6,670 nucleotides of DNA from Actinomycetota bacterium (GCA_023379725.1 JAMCPC010000124.1:15475-22144); one strand, 5' to 3'; counted from the stretch's first letter, positions 1-6,349 are shown. The notes: generated by a model not told the origin, from the letters alone. Translations and numbers: made by a program.

Positions 1-15
1 CCGAAAGATCAATCA

Positions 16-288
16 TCAATCAGGGCTATTGCCCAAATGCCAGTATCCACATATATCGCATTGGTATGCCTCTAGATCGAGGTGCATCTCCATCCTCAGC
101 CTAAACGCCGATTTATTGGCATCCTCCTCACTTATGAACCTGACTTTGGCTGAACCATCGGCCCGCCAGTGACCCATACGTGGTAACTGCTGATGAGCAC
201 TGCGTTCTTTGGATGGTCGCCTGGATGCACGGATTCTCTGGCTCTTCCCTGTCGTCTGGCTCTTCCCTGTCGACCTGTGCCTACTCAC
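16..288 (-). CDS. Small basic protein with C-terminal CxxC-x2-WH motif, function unknown
   Basis: This 90-residue protein starts at GTG, which has a GGAGG Shine-Dalgarno sequence (299-303) ten bases upstream. Residues 1-37 are rich in Arg, Ser, Lys and Gln and look disordered; they include two T-G-K-S-Q repeats encoded by an 18-bp DNA duplication. Residues 38-90 look like a compact domain: a K-V-R-F strand (48-51), an Ala/Arg-rich helix (about 54-70), then Y75-x-C77-x-x-C80-G-x-W83-H84-L-G. From memory, small bacterial proteins with the pattern 'Y-R-C-P-x-C-G-x-W-H-L' are common; the two Cys and one His could form half of a zinc site. No pathway is known to me for them. It lies 71 bases downstream of livF on the same strand, so read-through from the transporter operon is possible. 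An internal ATG at 175-177 (Met38) would give only the conserved part but has no clear ribosome binding site. Confidence 0.65.
   Translation of the reverse strand: MSRHRSTGKSQTTGKSQRIRASRRPSKERSAHQQLPRMGHWRADGSAKVRFISEEDANKSAFRLRMEMHLDLEAYQCDICGYWHLGNSPD
237..272. repeat. 18-bp perfect tandem duplication
   Basis: The unit tctggctcttccctgtcg (plus strand) occurs at 237-254 and again, identical, at 255-272. It lies just inside the 5' end of the small CxxC protein gene and gives that protein two copies of a six-residue segment (T-G-K-S-Q plus one). The period is a multiple of three, so the reading frame is kept. Confidence 0.9.
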
Positions 289-298
289 TGCACATGAT

Positions 299-303
299 CC
301 TCC
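299..303 (-). promoter_or_regulatory. Ribosome binding site deciding the GTG start at 288
   Basis: GGAGG on the minus strand lies ten bases upstream of the GTG at 286-288. An ATG at 293-295 is nearer to it, but that frame stops after four codons, so the GTG is the usable start. Confidence 0.5.
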
Positions 304-359
304 AGCTGATCGCTACACCAGACACTCACGTCTCCGCACAGATCGACCCGCTACTCTCA

Positions 360-1139
360 CTACTCCGTGGGGAATAGCTTATTCACCAGTGACTCAATGT
401 CTGCGGATTCACCGGACGATATCACTTTTCCGCCTGAAAGCACTATCACGCTGTCGACCAACTCTACAATCCTATTGGGGTGCTGTTCGACGAGGAGTAG
501 TGACCTGCCACTACTGTTCAATTTATCCAGCGTTGCGTATACCTCATCCACCATGGCAGGTGACAAGCCCAGCGATAATTCGTCAATCATTACCAGCTTA
601 TACTGAGCCATCACGACCGTTGCCAGTGACAGCATTCGCTGCTCGCCTCCTGACAATGTTCCTGCCAGCTGATCTCTCCTCTCTTTTAAGCGAGGAAAGA
701 GTTCATAAGCCTCATCCAGCCTGCCGGAATCAATAGAGCGTCTCCTATGACTACGTGACAGGCTAAGGGACGACCTGCGCTGCTGCTTACGTAATGACTC
801 GTCCAAATTGACTGAGTCCAGTGATTGCACCATTGCCAACTCAAGGTTTTCCCTGACGCTCAACGTAGCAAAGACCGACCTGCCCTCTGCCACGTGTCCA
901 AGCCCATAACGCGCTACTTTCCATGCTGGCCAATTAGTGATACTCTTTCCGTCAAAGACAATAGAGCCAGAGGTAATGGAAAGTAGGCCTGAAATAGCCC
1001 TTACCAAAGTAGACTTGCCTGCTCCGTTCGTGCCAAGCACCCCCAGAGACTTACCCTTCTCCATTGAGAACGACACTCCGAACAGTGCCTTATAAGGGCC
1101 ATACGATACATAGATATCTCGTACATCGAGTAATGCCAT
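360..1139 (-). CDS. livF: ABC transporter ATP-binding protein, LivF type
   Basis: This is one of two ATPases of a HAAT (branched-chain amino acid type) importer, acting on the cytoplasmic face of the permease. Visible motifs are Walker A G36-T-N-G-A-G-K-S-T44, the LivF-type 'V-A-E-G-R-S-V-F' stretch (83-90), the signature L162-S-G-G-E-Q-R (162-168), Walker B V183-M-I-D-E187, and V-E-Q-H (217-220) at the switch. At 259 residues it is about 25 longer than a typical LivF. The excess is an Arg/Ser-rich insertion at about residues 107-140, between the Q-loop region and the signature. The residue after the catalytic D-E is Leu188, where Pro is usual. The ATG shares its A with the TGA of livG (TGATG), and a weak AAGG lies four bases upstream, so translation is probably coupled to livG. 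The family assignment is secure; the substrate is not known. Confidence 0.93.
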   Translation of the reverse strand: MALLDVRDIYVSYGPYKALFGVSFSMEKGKSLGVLGTNGAGKSTLVRAISGLLSITSGSIVFDGKSITNWPAWKVARYGLGHVAEGRSVFATLSVRENLELAMVQSLDSVNLDESLRKQQRRSSLSLSRSHRRRSIDSGRLDEAYELFPRLKERRDQLAGTLSGGEQRMLSLATVVMAQYKLVMIDELSLGLSPAMVDEVYATLDKLNSSGRSLLLVEQHPNRIVELVDSVIVLSGGKVISSGESADIESLVNKLFPTE

Positions 1140-1957
1140 CAGACCTTGCCCAAATATGCCTTTCTAACCTCAGGATCGTTCAATACTTCTCTGGGATCAC
1201 CCTGAGCTATGATACTTCCGGAGTCCAACACGGCAATCTGACTGGCAACTTTGGTCACCATATCAAGATCGTGCTCGACTATTATCGCACAGCTGCGACC
1301 GTTACCTCTCAATCTCTCCAACATGTCACTTATGCGAGCAGTCTCCGCTGCATCCAACCCCGATGACGGCTCGTCCATCATCAATACAAACGGATCAAGT
1401 ATAAAAGCCCGTGCCAATTCTACCAACCTACCATGACCAAGACTGAGTGCCTCTACCGGTACATCGGCAACATCCATCAGACCAAACAACTCAAGTATAC
1501 TTGCAGCCCTGTCCAGTTCCTCTCGCGTCGGGAGGCCATGCCCGATCAGGTCCTTCAAGATACTACCACTGCGCTTATGCGTTCGATAGGCAATTATCAA
1601 GTGCTCCCTTGGGGTCAGTCCACTGAAAAGCTCAAGCCGCTGAAATGTACGTGCCATACCGAGGCTAGCTCTTTTCCATACAGGTAAATTACTTACATCC
1701 CTTCCACCCAGTACGATCCTGCCAGAATCAACAGGGACAATGCCAAGTATGCAATTAAAAAGGGTGGTCTTGCCAGCACCATTGGGACCTACTAATCCAA
1801 ACACCTCGCCACGCCCCACCGAAAAACTCACCCCACTGAGTATCTCCAGCCCACCAAAGCGTTTGTATACCTTATCCACTTCAAGCAGGGTAGGCATTTC
1901 ACCAATGGCATCCAATCTACAGCTGATGTCCAAAGCTTGCACTCTCTGCTCAGTCAC
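1139..1957 (-). CDS. livG: ABC transporter ATP-binding protein, LivG type
   Basis: This is the second ATPase of the HAAT importer. Numbered from the GTG at 1957 (272 residues), it has Walker A G57-P-N-G-A-G-K-T-T65, a Q-loop at Q106 in A-R-T-F-Q, a divergent signature L171-S-L-G-H-G-R, Walker B V191-L-M-M-D-E196-P-S-S-G-L-D, and a switch His at V-E-H229-D. The LivG-specific segment between Q-loop and signature is present (about 110-165). I chose the GTG because GAGGA (1965-1969) lies seven bases upstream. The same frame also offers a TTG at 1993 without a Shine-Dalgarno sequence and an ATG at 1897 (Met21 here), from which most homologues would begin. The 20 residues before Met21 look non-conserved. 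It follows the permease gene by 79 bases and overlaps livF by one base, so it is part of one operon. Confidence 0.92.
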   Translation of the reverse strand: MTEQRVQALDISCRLDAIGEMPTLLEVDKVYKRFGGLEILSGVSFSVGRGEVFGLVGPNGAGKTTLFNCILGIVPVDSGRIVLGGRDVSNLPVWKRASLGMARTFQRLELFSGLTPREHLIIAYRTHKRSGSILKDLIGHGLPTREELDRAASILELFGLMDVADVPVEALSLGHGRLVELARAFILDPFVLMMDEPSSGLDAAETARISDMLERLRGNGRSCAIIVEHDLDMVTKVASQIAVLDSGSIIAQGDPREVLNDPEVRKAYLGKV

Positions 1958-1964
1958 TGTTTTT

Positions 1965-1969
1965 TCCTC
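1965..1969 (-). promoter_or_regulatory. Ribosome binding site supporting the livG GTG start
   Basis: GAGGA on the minus strand sits seven bases upstream of the GTG at 1955-1957. A six-bp inverted repeat (TCGCTA at 1968-1973, TAGCGA at 1984-1989, ten-base loop) ends inside this site, so a hairpin in the mRNA could partly cover it. The hairpin role is an inference. Confidence 0.45.
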
Positions 1970-2036
1970 GCTACAATACGCACTAGCGACCAACAGGGGA
2001 AAGGATATGATACTATTCGGTCACCGTTTTTCCCCA

Positions 2037-3974
2037 TTACAATGCACCACGATGCATATAAGATAGGAACGACTCTGAGATATCAAGTGTCAATCGCTTT
2101 ACATAGCCGACCACCCCTTCTGGATGACGTACATAAGTCAACGCAGCAAGTCCAAACAAAAATGCGAGCAGAGAGGCATATCTGGAGGGTAGTGTAGATA
2201 TAAGTTGACTAAGAACAGCATATGCCAGCCCAGCTTCTATCGCACCAGAAATCGTTCTCACCCCTACGGTAGCAACAACCACTACGAATATAAGCGAAAT
2301 CTCATAGTTGAAATCGTTGGAAGATACGGATCCCTCCAGCGACCCGTAGACAGCTCCACCAATCCCAGCAATACCAGCAGCAAGTGCCGTGATAAGCAGG
2401 CGCAATCTTCTGGTGTCTATACCAATTGACTCTGCTCCCACCTCTGATCCTCTTATAGCAGCCAACTGCCTACCAATCGTACCAGACCGTATGAGGGCTA
2501 CCGCAACAGACAAGACAATCAGGATGACCAAGGCCAGAATCATATAGGAACGGTTGCCCTCCAGGCTAATAGCTCCTATCTGCGGCCTGGGTATGGTGAT
2601 ACCGGTTCCACCGTTCCCAGCCCATGACAGTGGAAAGACAACATCAGATATCACCAGCGCAAAGCCCAAGGTACTCAATGCCAACGCTATTCCACCCAGG
2701 CGAAGCGTAGGAAAAGCAAGTAAAATACCAGCAACTGCAGCAATCAAGCCTCCTAGAACAATACCGGCCATCACCGACATACCAAAATGAATGGCAAGTT
2801 GCCCTGCAGTAAATGCACCTATACCAGCAAAGGTAGCCTGTGCCAACGAGATCTGTCCTGACATGCCTGTCAGAAGTACAATCGATAGGAATATGATGGA
2901 ATACGCGACACCGAGACATAACGTAAATACCCAATTGGACGGAATCCATGTAAGCACGGATACTCCAAAGGCAATTGCCAAAGAGGCAGCTAAAATCCTA
3001 CTTCCGACAAAGACTGCTGTAGGACGCCTCGAGGGCTCCATGCATGGCTGAGGAGGTTCACAACCTGCCATCGGATCACTCACCTCCCGCCTTATCCTGA
3101 ATCTGGGCATCGCTATAAGTAACCCCAGCAGGATTATAAAGGGAAACGCCGATGGGATACCAGAGGAGATCAAGCTACCTGAGGGCATATATCCTGAGAT
3201 AAGTTCCTGAAAAATACCGATGGCAACCCCACCGATAAGTGCCAAGGGGAGGCTGACAAATGACCCGAGTGCACCAGCTGCAATAGCAGCTATCAGCAGA
3301 TCTGTAAAGTTCATAGAGCTTAACTGAGCATATAATGGCGCAAGCAACACGCCAGCCAATCCGGCAAAGAGGCTTGACAGGATCCAGGCATCGGCCCCTA
3401 CCAGGTCAGACCTGATCCCATGAAGCTGCGCCAGCTTGGGACTCTCCACAACTGAGCGCATCTCCAGACCAAGGCGAGTGAACTTGAGAACTCCCCATAA
3501 AAATGCAATAGCTAGGACGGTGATAACGCTTGTAGACAGCTCCGTGCCATTTACTGCAAAACCTGCAATGTGTAAGTACACCTTCCGAGGATCAAGCAGC
3601 AACGATGGTGGGCTTAGGCGAGTCTGATTGCCAAATATCATCTGAACCGCACTGGGTAACACTATGAGAAGCCCAAGAGCCGGAACAAGTTTAACAAACT
3701 GATTCGCTGTACGAGTATATCTGAAGATTATACGGTCGAGGAGCAACCCCAGCGCCGGTGAGACCACAACAATTGCCAGGATGGTCGCGGCCCATTTGGG
3801 CCAACCATTGTTTATAGATACATAAAATATGAGAGCTGAGGCATAGGCCTGAGCGCCAAATGCAAGATTGAACACTCCAGATGCACGGTAGGTAAGAACC
3901 AGACCAGCTCCCATCAGCGCAAATACACACCCCAGAGGGACTCCGGGTAGGGCAAAAGATATAAACTGACTCAT
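2037..3974 (-). CDS. livHM: Fused LivH-LivM permease of a HAAT-type ABC importer
   Basis: This single 645-residue membrane protein carries both permease subunits. Residues 1-290 match LivH: a hydrophobic N-terminus with A-L-x-G-x-G-L-V-L-T-Y-R (19-30), several membrane helices, and the ATPase-contact loop R-L-G-L-E-M-R-S-V (167-175) followed by L-H-G-I (184-187). Residues 291-322 form a polar, Pro/Arg-rich linker. Residues 323-645 match LivM: S-G-Q-I-S-L-A-Q-A (372-380), G-I-G-A-F-T-A, and the contact loop A-I-R-G-S-E-V-G-A-E-S-I-G-I (506-519). About eight membrane segments can be guessed in each half. The ATG at 3974 is the first start after an in-frame stop at 3993-3995. Its own Shine-Dalgarno sequence is poor: a G-run lies about 12 bases upstream. 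The ATG overlaps a TAA in another frame (TAATG), which suggests coupled translation. Separate livH and livM genes are the classical arrangement; fusions are known. The family is secure, the substrate unknown. Confidence 0.95.
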   Translation of the reverse strand: MSQFISFALPGVPLGCVFALMGAGLVLTYRASGVFNLAFGAQAYASALIFYVSINNGWPKWAATILAIVVVSPALGLLLDRIIFRYTRTANQFVKLVPALGLLIVLPSAVQMIFGNQTRLSPPSLLLDPRKVYLHIAGFAVNGTELSTSVITVLAIAFLWGVLKFTRLGLEMRSVVESPKLAQLHGIRSDLVGADAWILSSLFAGLAGVLLAPLYAQLSSMNFTDLLIAAIAAGALGSFVSLPLALIGGVAIGIFQELISGYMPSGSLISSGIPSAFPFIILLGLLIAMPRFRIRREVSDPMAGCEPPQPCMEPSRRPTAVFVGSRILAASLAIAFGVSVLTWIPSNWVFTLCLGVAYSIIFLSIVLLTGMSGQISLAQATFAGIGAFTAGQLAIHFGMSVMAGIVLGGLIAAVAGILLAFPTLRLGGIALALSTLGFALVISDVVFPLSWAGNGGTGITIPRPQIGAISLEGNRSYMILALVILIVLSVAVALIRSGTIGRQLAAIRGSEVGAESIGIDTRRLRLLITALAAGIAGIGGAVYGSLEGSVSSNDFNYEISLIFVVVVATVGVRTISGAIEAGLAYAVLSQLISTLPSRYASLLAFLFGLAALTYVRHPEGVVGYVKRLTLDISESFLSYMHRGAL

Positions 3975-4081
3975 TACCTGGTGATACCCCCCCTAAAATT
4001 ACCTTCCATCGACCGACTACCTCCCACCGACAGGTTACCTTCCATCGACCGACTACCTCTCACCGACAGGTTACCTTCCAT
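3974..4081 (-). other. Possible repeat-encoded mini-ORF coupled to the permease start
   Basis: Within the 36-bp array the frame +1 to the binding-protein gene is open. An ATG at 4079-4081 follows GGGAGG by ten bases and opens a 35-codon frame, M-E-G-N-L-S-V-R-G-S-R-S and so on. It repeats with the units and ends with TAA at 3974-3976, whose last A is the first base of the livHM ATG. ATGs in the later units (4043-4045 and 4007-4009) are in the same frame. The composition is only repeat, so it is unlikely to make a functional protein. Its possible role is to bring ribosomes to the permease start. The same frame is open back to 4168 inside the binding-protein gene. Confidence 0.25.
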
Positions 4082-4106
4082 CGACCGACTACCTCCCACC
4101 GACCGC
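3999..4106. repeat. 36-bp tandem repeat, about 2.9 units, between binding protein and permease
   Basis: Units lie at 3999-4034 and 4035-4070, differing only at 4060 (T for C), and at 4071-4103, where the third unit loses similarity after 33 bases. Each unit is itself two diverged 18-bp halves, matching at 13 of 18 positions. Read on the minus strand (the mRNA sense), each unit contains GGTAACC or a near form, a GAGG (GGGAGG in two of the three) and an ATG ten bases after it. The array fills nearly the whole gap between the two genes, and its first mRNA-sense unit carries the stop codon (TAG, 4089-4091) of the binding protein. The units abut directly with no spacers, so this is not a CRISPR array. 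Confidence 0.95.
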
Positions 4107-5609
4107 CGTCGAATGATCCTGCCTATACAATGCCGCAGACGCACTGGAGGTACCTGTGGTACCGGCATTGGATGAAAGTGACGTTATATAAGGTGGTACT
4201 CCCTTGGGAAGTGGCACTATACGATGGATAGGGCCACGAGTAGGAAGCTTGACCGGGAAGCAGGAGAATACGCTTGCCGGGGCATTACCACTCGCCGGAG
4301 TCGTAAACACAGGTACAAACCGAGTTCCCTGAGCCTGTATAAACGACGTACAATTATAGGGACTGGTATTTGGACCATGAGAGACCCTCCAATCCACAGG
4401 TGCCAGTATTCCACCTGCAGTAAAATCCGAGATGGTATTCAGCGCCGAAACCAGCCTGGTCCTGGTCACATCCCTTCCAATCATTCGTAGACCTTTTACA
4501 AACAGATCTGCATTCACCCACCCCGCAAGAGAAGGTTGACTCGGCAACTTACCCGGTTCGTACTTGTTCATCATTTTTATAAAGGTGTCCAAGCCAGGAT
4601 ACGTCCCTGGATATAGCTGAGCTGCCTCGAATGGCAGGTTAAGTAGCAGAAAATACACTCCATTCATCTGCGACGGATACTTGTCGAGTGCTTGTTGGTC
4701 ATAGCCGTTATACCATAGCTGTTTTATATTCGAGAGCCCGTCCTGCTGCAAAATACTGGATAAGTTAATGTTTGCACTCTCGTCCATACAGGAAACCACC
4801 ATATCTACGTGATCGGCTGCCATCCTGGTCACCGCAGCATGCAGACCAGTGCCAATAAGAGGAATATCCAAGTTGGTATAGGCGAGATTGATTCCATAGC
4901 GTTTGAAGGCGTTAATTGCACCCTGACAGCCCTGCTGAGACTGGGAAACGTCAAGAGCAAGTACCGCTACATTCTTCGCATTGAGTTTTTCAGCCAAGTA
5001 CGCCGCTTGAAGCTGCGGTGACGTAAAGCCCTGGTAAGAGCCATCTTCACCAAATAGACTCGGTCCAGCCGCCCACTGGCTATTTGGATTCACATCCAGG
5101 CCAAAGGTAGGTACATCATTGGAGGCAAGATAGCCGGCACCAGTAAAGGATGGAGTGGCTACGCCTACCACAGCAAATACATGATCCTGATCTACCAGCG
5201 TGCGAGCGAGTTGGCTATCGAGGGAAGGATCTGACTGGTCATCCAGCTTATAGGCGAAGTCTATCTTCCGCCCGTTAACGCCTCCCTGGGCGTTTACCAT
5301 ATCAAAGTAAGCCTTTACCCCTTGGTAGATAGGCGCAAAATCTCCCGTCACAGGGCCGGTCAATGAAGCCAGCCCCCCCACTACTATCTTGTTCGGGAAG
5401 ACCCCATCGGTATTGCCCTTAGTACTCGTGACGCTTGTGGCGTTACCGCAGGCCGCCAGTAAGAGCACGCAGGCAACGACTGCTGACCCCGCTACGGCTG
5501 ACCTCTTTCCCAACATACGCGGTCTATCCTTACCCTTTGCATAGAATAGCGTATTGAACAACCGCAAAAATCCTGGCACTATCGGCATTCTACCGAAAAA
5601 CAACCTCAT
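4089..5609 (-). CDS. Substrate-binding lipoprotein of HAAT-type ABC importer, LivK-like
   Basis: This extracytoplasmic solute receptor (type I periplasmic-binding fold, Peripla_BP_6 style) delivers its ligand to the permease. A hydrophobic stretch (about 38-53) ends in the lipobox L51-A-A-C54, so the mature protein should be anchored by Cys54. The fold's first strand and ligand loop are seen at K74-I-V-V-G-G-L-A-S-L-T-G-P-V-T-G-D, followed by the helix F-D-M-V-N-A-Q-G-G-V-N-G-R-K. Later come V-V-G-V-A-T-P (147-153), V-A-V-L-A-L-D (214-220) and W-V-N-A-D-L-F-V-K-G-L (364-374). At 506 residues it is long: a 31-residue leader precedes an alternative ATG at 5516 (Met32), and a Ser/Thr/Ala/Gly-rich tail follows about residue 475. 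I kept the ATG at 5609 because GGAAGGAG lies six bases upstream; Met32 has only AAGGA at ten bases but would give a more ordinary signal peptide. The last residues V-G-G-R are encoded by the 36-bp repeat. The ligand is unknown. Confidence 0.93.
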   Translation of the reverse strand: MRLFFGRMPIVPGFLRLFNTLFYAKGKDRPRMLGKRSAVAGSAVVACVLLLAACGNATSVTSTKGNTDGVFPNKIVVGGLASLTGPVTGDFAPIYQGVKAYFDMVNAQGGVNGRKIDFAYKLDDQSDPSLDSQLARTLVDQDHVFAVVGVATPSFTGAGYLASNDVPTFGLDVNPNSQWAAGPSLFGEDGSYQGFTSPQLQAAYLAEKLNAKNVAVLALDVSQSQQGCQGAINAFKRYGINLAYTNLDIPLIGTGLHAAVTRMAADHVDMVVSCMDESANINLSSILQQDGLSNIKQLWYNGYDQQALDKYPSQMNGVYFLLLNLPFEAAQLYPGTYPGLDTFIKMMNKYEPGKLPSQPSLAGWVNADLFVKGLRMIGRDVTRTRLVSALNTISDFTAGGILAPVDWRVSHGPNTSPYNCTSFIQAQGTRFVPVFTTPASGNAPASVFSCFPVKLPTRGPIHRIVPLPKGVPPYITSLSSNAGTTGTSSASAALYRQDHSTAVGGR

Positions 5610-5615
5610 CAGCTA

Positions 5616-5623
5616 CTCCTTCC
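5616..5623 (-). promoter_or_regulatory. Strong ribosome binding site of the binding-protein gene
   Basis: GGAAGGAG on the minus strand lies six bases upstream of the ATG at 5607-5609. It is the strongest such site before the operon and supports the longer start over Met32 at 5516. Confidence 0.7.
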
Positions 5624-5700
5624 AGATAACTTGCATCAATCTATACCTAACCCACCGGCCGATCAAGCTCAATGCTCGCCTACCAGATGCAGTTATCTTT

Positions 5701-5706
5701 ATTCTA
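5701..5706 (-). promoter_or_regulatory. Candidate -10 box for the transporter operon
   Basis: TAGAAT on the minus strand matches the TATAAT consensus at five of six positions and lies about 90 bases upstream of the binding-protein start. No good -35 was found at 16-18 bases; the nearest is a poor ATGATT at 16. The promoter is expected here because the operon starts after a 264-base gap, but this exact box is weakly supported. Confidence 0.25.
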
Positions 5707-5857
5707 GCGCCGTTGTAGGCAAAATCATGTGATCGGTGCAAGCCGTGTCTATGGAAGAAGCCAGGAAGTCTCCAGTGGCCACCAGAACCCCCAGAATCCC
5801 CCTCTCTTTAGGTAGAGACAGTTTAACACGGAGACACAGCTAGCACTGAGGAAACTC

Positions 5858-5873
5858 GCAGTACCGATACTGC
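5858..5873 (-). terminator. Hairpin directly after the MaoC stop codon, possible weak terminator
   Basis: On the minus strand, GCAGTA-TCGG-TACTGC is a perfect six-bp stem with a four-base loop. It begins at the base after the TGA of the MaoC gene (5874-5876). Only three T's follow (GAGTTT), so as an intrinsic terminator it would be weak; it may instead protect the mRNA end. Confidence 0.35.
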
Positions 5874-6314
5874 TCAGCCACGGACAGGCAACTCGGCTTG
5901 AGCCTCTCCAACCACCTTTACATCTCCATCTGCATTTAGGAGCTTGCAGTCAAGATCCACCAAGTGACGCTCCCCTTCTACTATCTTACCCTTCACCGTT
6001 ACCTCAGTCCGCAACTCTTCATCCGGCCAGGTCTGACTGGAGAACCTAACTTTATACTTGGTCAGAGCGGTCTTGCCCACCCAGTCGGTAATTGCCGCTC
6101 CGAGTAAACCCATAGAGTACATTCCATGGCCAAAGACGCTTGGCTGACCTATAGACTTTGCAAATACCTCATCGTGATGCATGGGCATATAGTCTCCAGA
6201 TGCACCAGCATATCTGACCATATCAGTCCTGGTGATGCGGTGCTTCTTGACCGGTGCCTGGTCTCCCTCTTTGACATCATCGAAATACAGTACCTGCTGC
6301 TCATTGGCTACCAT
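5874..6314 (-). CDS. MaoC-family (R)-hydratase/dehydratase, HadB-like
   Basis: This 146-residue single hot-dog protein is the usual size for a HadB-type subunit. Such proteins add or remove water across 3-hydroxyacyl/2-enoyl thioesters (CoA or ACP). The hydratase motif is clear: Y35-A-G-A-S-G-D41-Y-M-P-M-H46-H-D-E, with D41 and H46 at the expected catalytic positions, then S59-V-F-G-H-G-M65, matching the conserved 'A-H-G-M' turn. The Asn usual in D-x-N-P-x-H is Met43. The start region Y-F-D-D-V-K-E-G-D is also typical. The ATG at 6314 has AGGAAGGAG (6325-6333) upstream at ten bases. The gene follows a FAS1-like dehydratase subunit; HadA/HadB-type subunits are known to work as heterodimers, with this one catalytic. 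It may serve fatty-acid synthesis or degradation; sequence alone does not decide. Confidence 0.9.
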   Translation of the reverse strand: MVANEQQVLYFDDVKEGDQAPVKKHRITRTDMVRYAGASGDYMPMHHDEVFAKSIGQPSVFGHGMYSMGLLGAAITDWVGKTALTKYKVRFSSQTWPDEELRTEVTVKGKIVEGERHLVDLDCKLLNADGDVKVVGEAQAELPVRG

Positions 6315-6324
6315 CTCAAATAAT

Positions 6325-6333
6325 CTCCTTCCT
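6325..6333 (-). promoter_or_regulatory. Ribosome binding site of the MaoC gene
   Basis: AGGAAGGAG on the minus strand ends ten bases before the ATG at 6312-6314. It is near-consensus and fixes the start. Confidence 0.7.
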
Positions 6334-6349
6334 CTAGTCTGTTAACATC

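Larger units (their letters stand above)
5610..5873. other. Intergenic region between dehydratase pair and transporter operon
   Basis: This stretch of 264 bases has no credible gene on either strand. It holds the ribosome binding site at 5616-5623, the candidate -10 at 5701-5706, an imperfect dyad ATCATGTGAT (5724-5733), an eight-base palindrome GTGGCCAC (5775-5782), a repeated GAGACA (5815-5820 and 5831-5836), and a hairpin next to the MaoC stop (5858-5873). It is the natural place for the operon's promoter and any operator. None of the short dyads is long enough to name a regulator. Confidence 0.6.

Noticed and set aside
209..736. 175-residue plus-strand open frame
   Set aside because: It runs opposite livF and the small CxxC protein gene, has low-complexity Arg/Pro/Leu content, and no recognisable domain.
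1958..1993. TTG start at 1993 for livG
   Set aside because: There is no Shine-Dalgarno sequence before it, while the in-frame GTG at 1957 has GAGGA at seven bases.
1740..2066. Plus-strand open frame opposite the livG start
   Set aside because: It is antisense to the Walker A region of livG and shows only the shadow of that coding sequence.
2644..2949. Minus-strand 101-residue frame rich in Cys and Tyr
   Set aside because: It lies wholly within the fused permease gene in another frame; the composition is that of a shifted membrane-protein gene.
3999..4106. CRISPR array, because 36 bp is a common CRISPR repeat length
   Set aside because: The units abut with no unique spacers between them and there are no cas genes; it is a plain tandem repeat.
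3981..4175. Plus-strand frame encoding repeated L-P-S-I-D-R-L-P-P-T-D-R
   Set aside because: It is a translation of the 36-bp array on the non-coding strand, open only because the period is a multiple of three; it lacks a conserved domain and lies opposite the binding-protein end.
5724..5733. ATCATGTGAT as an operator for a CRP or GntR-type regulator
   Set aside because: The arms are only four bases with a mismatched centre; a dyad this short is expected by chance.
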